Positions 13,742 to 17,726 of a stretch of DNA of 17,726 bases are shown here, in pieces. The notes beneath the pieces were generated by a model. It worked only from the letters and a program-made list of their open reading frames with translations, was not told the origin of the DNA and made no database searches. The stretch's first letter is position 1; the number at the start of each line of letters is the position of its first letter. The position numbers were made by a program, and so were the translations under genes. Source of the stretch: Chloroflexota bacterium (GTDB lineage: Bacteria; Chloroflexota; Limnocylindria; Limnocylindrales; CSP1-4); NCBI GenBank assembly GCA_021786915.1, contig JAJYMP010000593.1:1-17726 (forward strand), read 5' to 3'.

Positions 13742-14554
13742 ATGATCATCAACACGTTCTCCTACCTCTGGTCGAAAACCGCGTTTCAAGCGATCGAGGA
13801 ACTGGTCGAAAACGGGTATACGACCTTCGATATTCCGATCAGCTCCCCACATTGCTGGCCGGAGGACATCTCCAACTCCGAGCGGTCAACAACTCGCTCA
13901 AAGCTGAAGGAATACGGAGCGACGATCAGGTCCCTGAATGCGGGCGGCTACGACGTCAACTTGGCCAGTCCGGCTGCGAGCATGCGTCGGAAGAGCATCG
14001 AGCACATCGATGCGGTGATCGAGCTGGCCACCGCTTGGGACGTTCCGGACATCGTGATCTCGCCGGGCACGCGCCGCCCGATCATCTCGCCTTCGCTCGA
14101 ACGCGTCCACGGGTGGTTGCGCGAGAGTCTGGAGGATCTCGTCCCGCTCGCAAAGCAGGCTGGCAAGCGACTCCTATTCGAGAACACCCCCTACTGCTTC
14201 ACTCCCACCATTGACGAACTGGTGAGCGTGGTCCGCACGGTCGACGACGACGCACTCAAGATCGTGTACGACGTCGCGAACGCCGCGTACATCGGGGAGG
14301 ATCCGGCAGCGGCGCTGAGCTCGTACCACGAGTCGATCGGACTGATCCACATCTCCGACACGACCACCGATACGTGGGGCCACGACCCCATTGGCACCGG
14401 GGTGATCGACTGGGAGCAGTTGGGTCGCGCCGTCGAGTCGACCCTGGGAGTGGATAACGTCGTTCTCGAAGTCATCCGCGAAGAGAACACCCTCGACGAA
14501 TTCGCCCAGGCGATGCGCGACCTGCGCGACGCGGGTTGGGATCTTGGAGCATGA
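13742..14554 (+). CDS. Sugar phosphate isomerase/epimerase family TIM barrel 2
   Basis: A 270-residue Xylose-isomerase-like TIM barrel, clearly different from the first. Metal-site residues: Glu147 in LFENTPY, Asp177 in VYDVANA, His203 in LIHISDT and Glu243 in VLEVIRE. GTGVIDW at 218-224 is the late loop. It starts with the short beta strand MIINTFSYLW and has a strong ribosome site GGAGGAG just upstream of ATG 13742. It is shorter than paralogue 1 by 27 residues, mainly in the C-terminal extension. Expected reaction: epimerisation or dehydration of a keto-sugar or keto-cyclitol. It begins the second transcription block, with an SDR following after 49 bases. Confidence 0.87.
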   Translation: MIINTFSYLWSKTAFQAIEELVENGYTTFDIPISSPHCWPEDISNSERSTTRSKLKEYGATIRSLNAGGYDVNLASPAASMRRKSIEHIDAVIELATAWDVPDIVISPGTRRPIISPSLERVHGWLRESLEDLVPLAKQAGKRLLFENTPYCFTPTIDELVSVVRTVDDDALKIVYDVANAAYIGEDPAAALSSYHESIGLIHISDTTTDTWGHDPIGTGVIDWEQLGRAVESTLGVDNVVLEVIREENTLDEFAQAMRDLRDAGWDLGA

Positions 14555-14603
14555 CCGTGGCCGAAGGTGCAACTCCATTGGGGCGAGAGAGGGAGCGTGT
14601 GCG

Positions 14604-15395
14604 ATGAGGGCCCTGGTCAGTGGCGGGAGTAGCGGCATTGGCGCAGCCGCGTGTCTGAGACTCGCTGAGGCGGCTCTCGCTCGAGGGGAGCAGGCGATGA
14701 TAGCGGTCTGCGGGTACACATCGAACGGCCCGCAAGAAGAGGTCGTTCGCTCGATCCAGGCGATGGGCGGTACAGCCGTCGCTTTGGTGGGCGACCTCGG
14801 TGATCCCGAAGTACCCGGTCAACTGATCGCCGCCGCGGCAGATGAGTTCGGTGGATTGGACGCGCTCGTGGCGAATGCCGGAATCGCCAAGCCCGGGGCA
14901 CTCAAGGATGTCTCCCTTGAGGACTGGGACGACATGTTCTCCGTCAACCTCCGCGGAGCGTGGCTTCTCGCGATCGCAAGCTACCCGCATCTGCGGGATA
15001 GTCGTGGTGCCGCGTGTTTCACCTCTTCGATGTCCGGTCAGCTTCCGCACGCCGGATCGGGCGCGTACAGTCCCAGCAAGGCTGCGTTGACGCTGCTGGC
15101 TCAGACGCTCGCGCTCGAGTGGGCGCCCGACGGGATCCGTGTGAACGTGGTGTCACCGGGGATGACTCGTACCGGAATGACCGAGAAGGTGTACCTCGAC
15201 CCTCAGATCAAGAGGGCCAGGGAGGGCATCATCCCGTTGGGGCGAATCGGGGATCCCGTGGACATCGCCAACGTCATCGAGTTTCTCGTCGGCCCGCTGT
15301 CAAGTTACGTCACCGGCCAGGACATCTGTGTCGATGGCGGCTTCTCGAAATCCATCCTCAGCCACATTCCCGGCCGACCCAGCTCGAAATCCTGA
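14604..15395 (+). CDS. SDR family oxidoreductase 2
   Basis: A 263-residue classical short-chain dehydrogenase. SGGSSGIG at 6-13 binds the cofactor, NAG is at 91-93, and the catalytic residues are Asn115, Ser141/142, Tyr155 and Lys159 (YSPSK). PGMTRTGM at 185-192 and DGGFSKS at the C-terminus are usual. Position 36-39 (CGYT) shows no acidic residue at the end of the second strand, so NADP may be favoured. ATG 14604 is chosen for GAGGGAG about 9 bases upstream and because the protein then begins directly with the Rossmann strand; an in-frame ATG at 14544 adds an unrelated leader. It is probably co-transcribed with the preceding TIM barrel. Confidence 0.9.
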   Translation: MRALVSGGSSGIGAAACLRLAEAALARGEQAMIAVCGYTSNGPQEEVVRSIQAMGGTAVALVGDLGDPEVPGQLIAAAADEFGGLDALVANAGIAKPGALKDVSLEDWDDMFSVNLRGAWLLAIASYPHLRDSRGAACFTSSMSGQLPHAGSGAYSPSKAALTLLAQTLALEWAPDGIRVNVVSPGMTRTGMTEKVYLDPQIKRAREGIIPLGRIGDPVDIANVIEFLVGPLSSYVTGQDICVDGGFSKSILSHIPGRPSSKS

Positions 15396-15452
15396 CGCCG
15401 GCTTCGGATCGACGACGGGGTCACAGATCGATCATCTCGGTCGAGTCCGTCA

Positions 15453-15472
15453 CGGCCTATTCCTCTAGGCCG
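15453..15472. terminator. Hairpin downstream of the catabolic locus (possible terminator)
   Basis: CGGCCTA and TAGGCCG form a perfect 7-base stem with a 6-base loop (TTCCTC). It lies between two converging genes, 58 bases after the SDR stop. No T-run follows, so it is at best a weak or factor-dependent terminator. Confidence 0.4.
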
Positions 15473-15612
15473 GGCCGATCCGGGGCGGCATCCGGACCCT
15501 CGTGATCCGAAATGACGCCGGACAAGCAAGTGCTTACAGATCTGAGGATCGACCAGGGCAACACGTACACAACACCAGTTGACACCTGCATTGCTCACGT
15601 CCTGACCGCGGA

Positions 15613-15625
15613 ACCACTAAGTGGT
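15613..15625. promoter_or_regulatory. Short dyad over the MFS stop codon
   Basis: ACCACT-A-AGTGGT is a perfect 6-base inverted repeat with one central base, overlapping the stop codon of the minus-strand transporter. Its function is unclear; it could be part of a termination structure for the converging genes. Confidence 0.3.
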
Positions 15626-16861
15626 CGCCGTCCGCCCGGCCCGCCAGTCGAGCGCGAACATCCCGAAGCCGACGGTCGCGACCGCCGCAGCGACCGCCAG
15701 CCCGGGCCGCACGCCGACCGTGACCGCCAGCAGCCCGCCCACGCTCGGCGCGATGATCAGGCCGAGGTTCTGGAGCGTCTGGTCCACGGAGCTGAACGTC
15801 ACGCCGTGCTCGCGCGGGACCCGCTTCATCAGCTCGTTGAACAGGCCGAGCTGCGTGCCCGCCGTGGCGAGGCCGCCCAGCAGCGCCAGCGCCGCCACCA
15901 TGGGCAGGTCGTGGAGCAGCGCCATGCCGGCGGGGGCCAGGGCGGCCGCGAGCATCGAGGGCAGCAGCACGGTGGCGCCGCCCCGCCGCCGCGAGGCCCG
16001 GCGCGCGACCAGGTAGCCGGCGACCCCGCCGACGCTCTGGGCCGCGCCGATGATGCCGATCCACGAGTTCGGGGCCGCGATCTCGTTCACGTAGAGCAGC
16101 GGCAGGAGCGGCGTCGCGATCCCGATGCCCGCCGTGAACACGAAGGCGCGGAGCTCGTAGTCGAGGAACGTGGCGCGGCCGCGGATCAGGCGGACGAACC
16201 CCCCGACCCGGGCGCCCATCGCGACCCGCGGCCCGTCTCGGGCCATCGCCTGGTTCGGGATCGCGATCCGGCGCGAGACGCCGAAGCTGGCCGCGCCCGC
16301 GAGGGCGCAGCCGGCCAGCAGCAGCCCGAAGTTGGCGGGGAAGGGGAGGAGGCCCAGCGCCTGGCCGGCCCCGACCACCCCGAGCGTCGTGGCCGCCCCG
16401 GCGATCGCCCAGCGGCGCCCCAGGAGGTCGAAGCGCCCGCGGGGCCCGGCGGCGCCGTCCATCACGATCGGGAAGGCCACGAGCGCCGCCGTCGAGGGCA
16501 GCGAGGCCGCCGCCCAGACGACGAGGACCGCCGGCACCGCCGCCGACGCCGGGAGGAGCATGGCGGCGAGGGCCATCACCCCGTACCCGAGCCAGGCGAC
16601 CAGCCGGAGCCGGCTGTACCAGGGCACGATGTTCCGCCGGCGCTGGAGCCACCGCCCGGCGGGGATCGCGAGCAGGAACGCCGTGAGCGCGGGCAGCGAC
16701 GTCAGGAGCCCGACCTCGGTCCCCGAGGCGCCCAGGCGCACGAGGAGCACCGGCAGGAACGTCCCGGCCACCGTGACCAGCCCGACGAACGCCGAGTCGA
16801 CCTGCACGAGGGTGTAGTTGCGCGCCCGCTCCTCGTCGAGCTCAATCCGCGGGCGCTCCAT
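15617..16861 (-). CDS. MFS family transporter
   Basis: A 414-residue integral membrane protein of major facilitator length, expected to have about 12 transmembrane segments. Hydrophobic segments recur throughout (for example AFVGLVTVAGTFLPVLLV near 24, LVAWLGYGVMALAAMLLP near 87, LLLAGCALAGAASFGV near 188). A basic loop WLQRRRNIVPWYSR lies between segments 2 and 3, where the MFS signature loop belongs. The half with ASRRRGG near 313 repeats that arrangement. The substrate cannot be read off; efflux of small molecules is common for such proteins. Codon use is far more GC-extreme than in the catabolic genes, like the left flank. There is no clear ribosome site. TAGACT ends 7 bases before the ATG on the minus strand, which suggests a leaderless message, though no -35 box is seen. 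Confidence 0.85.
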   Translation of the reverse strand: MERPRIELDEERARNYTLVQVDSAFVGLVTVAGTFLPVLLVRLGASGTEVGLLTSLPALTAFLLAIPAGRWLQRRRNIVPWYSRLRLVAWLGYGVMALAAMLLPASAAVPAVLVVWAAASLPSTAALVAFPIVMDGAAGPRGRFDLLGRRWAIAGAATTLGVVGAGQALGLLPFPANFGLLLAGCALAGAASFGVSRRIAIPNQAMARDGPRVAMGARVGGFVRLIRGRATFLDYELRAFVFTAGIGIATPLLPLLYVNEIAAPNSWIGIIGAAQSVGGVAGYLVARRASRRRGGATVLLPSMLAAALAPAGMALLHDLPMVAALALLGGLATAGTQLGLFNELMKRVPREHGVTFSSVDQTLQNLGLIIAPSVGGLLAVTVGVRPGLAVAAAVATVGFGMFALDWRAGRTATT

Positions 16862-17216
16862 GGAGCCGAGTCTAGGGTGACCGCGCGCCGCCCGCTCGGG
16901 GCCTCCCCGTCACGAGCAGCCGAGGCCGCCTCCAGTCGCACGCCGGGATCGAGTCCCGGCTCCCGCCCGACCAGTGGCGTGACTCGGTCCCTGACGGACT
17001 CAGCCCTCGAGACGGGCTAGCCCCGGGACGCCGTGTGAACCTTTCGCTGGGTCGTTTCACCGGGGTTCCGCAGCTGAAGGCCTCAATCGGCATGCGGAAC
17101 GGGCCTGCTGAGCACGAAATGGGTCCCGGAATGGGTCTGTGCTCGCGATCCGGCTAGATACACGGCTGCGCTTGGATTACGCGCACAGATAGATATGGTC
17201 TGGTACGCTGCGCAGC
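16862..17216. other. 355-bp intergenic region between MFS gene and transposase
   Basis: No gene is supported. A T-arm-like element is at 16943-16959 (stem CCGGG/CCCGG, loop ATCGAGT), followed by CTCCCGC and, further on, CCA at 16971; no matching 5' acceptor half is present. AATGGGTC occurs twice, 12 bases apart (17118-17125 and 17130-17137). The left terminus of the IS1634-type element should lie in the last 150 bases or so, but its inverted repeat cannot be defined without the other end. Confidence 0.45.
17172..17199 (+). promoter_or_regulatory. Candidate transposase promoter
   Basis: TTGGAT (17172-17177) and TATGGT (17194-17199) are separated by 16 bases and lie 18 bases before the transposase ATG, leaving a very short leader without an evident ribosome site. 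This fits low-level or leaderless expression of a transposase. Prediction by eye. Confidence 0.4.
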
Positions 17217-17726
17217 ATGTACCTGCGGACCACGCGGCGGCGCAACAGCGACGGCTCCGAAGTCAGGTACCTGTCCCTCGCCCACAACGAGTGGGACGCC
17301 ACCGCGGGCCGCTCGAAGGTCCGGATCCTGTTCAACTTCGGGCGCGAGGACGAGCTCGATCCCGCTGCGATCCGGCGGCTGATCGGGTCGCTCTCGCGGG
17401 CGCTGCCGGCGGACGAGGCCCTCGCCGCCGCGGCACCGGCGGAGCTGCAGTTCTGTGAGTCCCGGCCCCTGGGCGGCGCCTGGCTCCTCGAGGGGCTGTG
17501 GTCGAGGCTCGGGATCGGCGAGATCCTGGCCCGCCTGCTGCGCGGCCGGCGTCTGGATCCTGCGGCCGAACGGGCCCTGTTCGCGATGGTCGCGAACCGG
17601 GCGCTGGCTCCTTCCTCCAAGCTGTCGTGTGCCGCCTGGGTGAGCGAGCGGGTCGCCATGCCTGGGCTCGAGTCGCTCTCCGACGACCAGTGCTATCGGG
17701 CGATGGACTGGCTGACGGAGATCGAG
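17217..17726 (+). CDS. IS1634 family transposase, N-terminal part (runs off the window)
   Basis: The ATG at 17217 opens a frame with no stop to the window edge (170 codons). The N-terminus MYLRTTRRRNSDGSEVRYL, then LAHNEWDATAGRSKVRILFNFGRED, is the characteristic opening of IS1634-type (IS4-related DDE) transposases. ERALFAMVANRALAPSSKLSCAAW and the segment SDDQCYRAMDWL are also typical. The catalytic DDE residues would lie beyond the window. No frameshift is visible in the part seen, so the element may be intact. Because it is open at the edge, completeness cannot be judged. It forms the right mobile border of the catabolic locus and MFS gene. Confidence 0.88.
   Translation, partial: MYLRTTRRRNSDGSEVRYLSLAHNEWDATAGRSKVRILFNFGREDELDPAAIRRLIGSLSRALPADEALAAAAPAELQFCESRPLGGAWLLEGLWSRLGIGEILARLLRGRRLDPAAERALFAMVANRALAPSSKLSCAAWVSERVAMPGLESLSDDQCYRAMDWLTEIE

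Noticed and set aside
13542..13745. Plus-strand 67-residue frame overlapping the TIM barrel 2 start
   Set aside because: No ribosome site or motif; it runs past the strong GGAGGAG-ATG start of the real gene.
15512..17020. 502-residue plus-strand open frame
   Set aside because: Antisense to the MFS gene; its composition (Arg, Asp, Pro, His repeats) is the usual high-GC shadow pattern.
17177..17659. 160-residue minus-strand frame
   Set aside because: Antisense to the IS1634-type transposase, whose N-terminus is well recognised.

Overview
The window is high-GC bacterial DNA. Base composition, SD-type ribosome sites, a CUT1 sugar ABC transporter, a LacI regulator and abundant Gfo/Idh/MocA and SDR enzymes suggest an actinobacterial or chloroflexotal soil or aquatic heterotroph; phylum assignment is an inference from style only. 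No rRNA or complete tRNA gene, CRISPR array or replication origin was seen.

Layout. The left flank (1-2579) carries mobile-element debris: three 23-bp-spaced repeats that look like an IS21-type insertion-sequence end, a 5'-truncated serine recombinase remnant ending at a tRNA 3'-end-like sequence, and an intact minus-strand Fic protein with a C-terminal winged helix. A 36-bp direct repeat lies upstream of fic. The centre (2580-15395) is a sugar-type catabolic locus. On the minus strand a KDPG-aldolase-family enzyme is followed, one base later, by a small P-loop kinase-like protein. Divergently, on the plus strand, come a lipoprotein sugar-binding protein, two membrane permeases, two Gfo/Idh/MocA oxidoreductases, a LacI-family repressor, a VOC protein, a TIM-barrel sugar isomerase/epimerase, a third Gfo/Idh/MocA oxidoreductase and an SDR dehydrogenase. 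From the first permease to the SDR, every junction overlaps by 4 to 23 bases, so this is one translationally coupled operon. After a 323-bp gap come a second isomerase/epimerase and a second SDR. The right flank (15617-17726) holds a very GC-rich MFS transporter on the minus strand and the start of an IS1634-type transposase running off the window.

How the genes fit together. The lipoprotein and permeases would import a small carbohydrate or glycoside, borrowing an ATPase encoded elsewhere. The Gfo/Idh/MocA and SDR enzymes would oxidise or reduce hydroxyl/keto groups. The two TIM-barrel proteins and the VOC protein would epimerise, dehydrate or eliminate. The aldolase (with the P-loop protein as possible kinase) would cleave a 2-keto-3-deoxy acid to pyruvate. 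LacI would sense an intermediate and repress the divergent promoter region. There is no glycoside hydrolase, no enolase-type dehydratase and no recognised KDG kinase, so the route is not a textbook one. The closest known logic is oxidation-elimination of glycosides through 3-keto intermediates, or inositol-like cyclitol breakdown. The substrate cannot be named from sequence alone.

The catabolic genes look less GC-extreme by eye than the MFS gene and the flanks, and the locus lies between mobile-element remnants. Acquisition as an island is therefore plausible but unproven.
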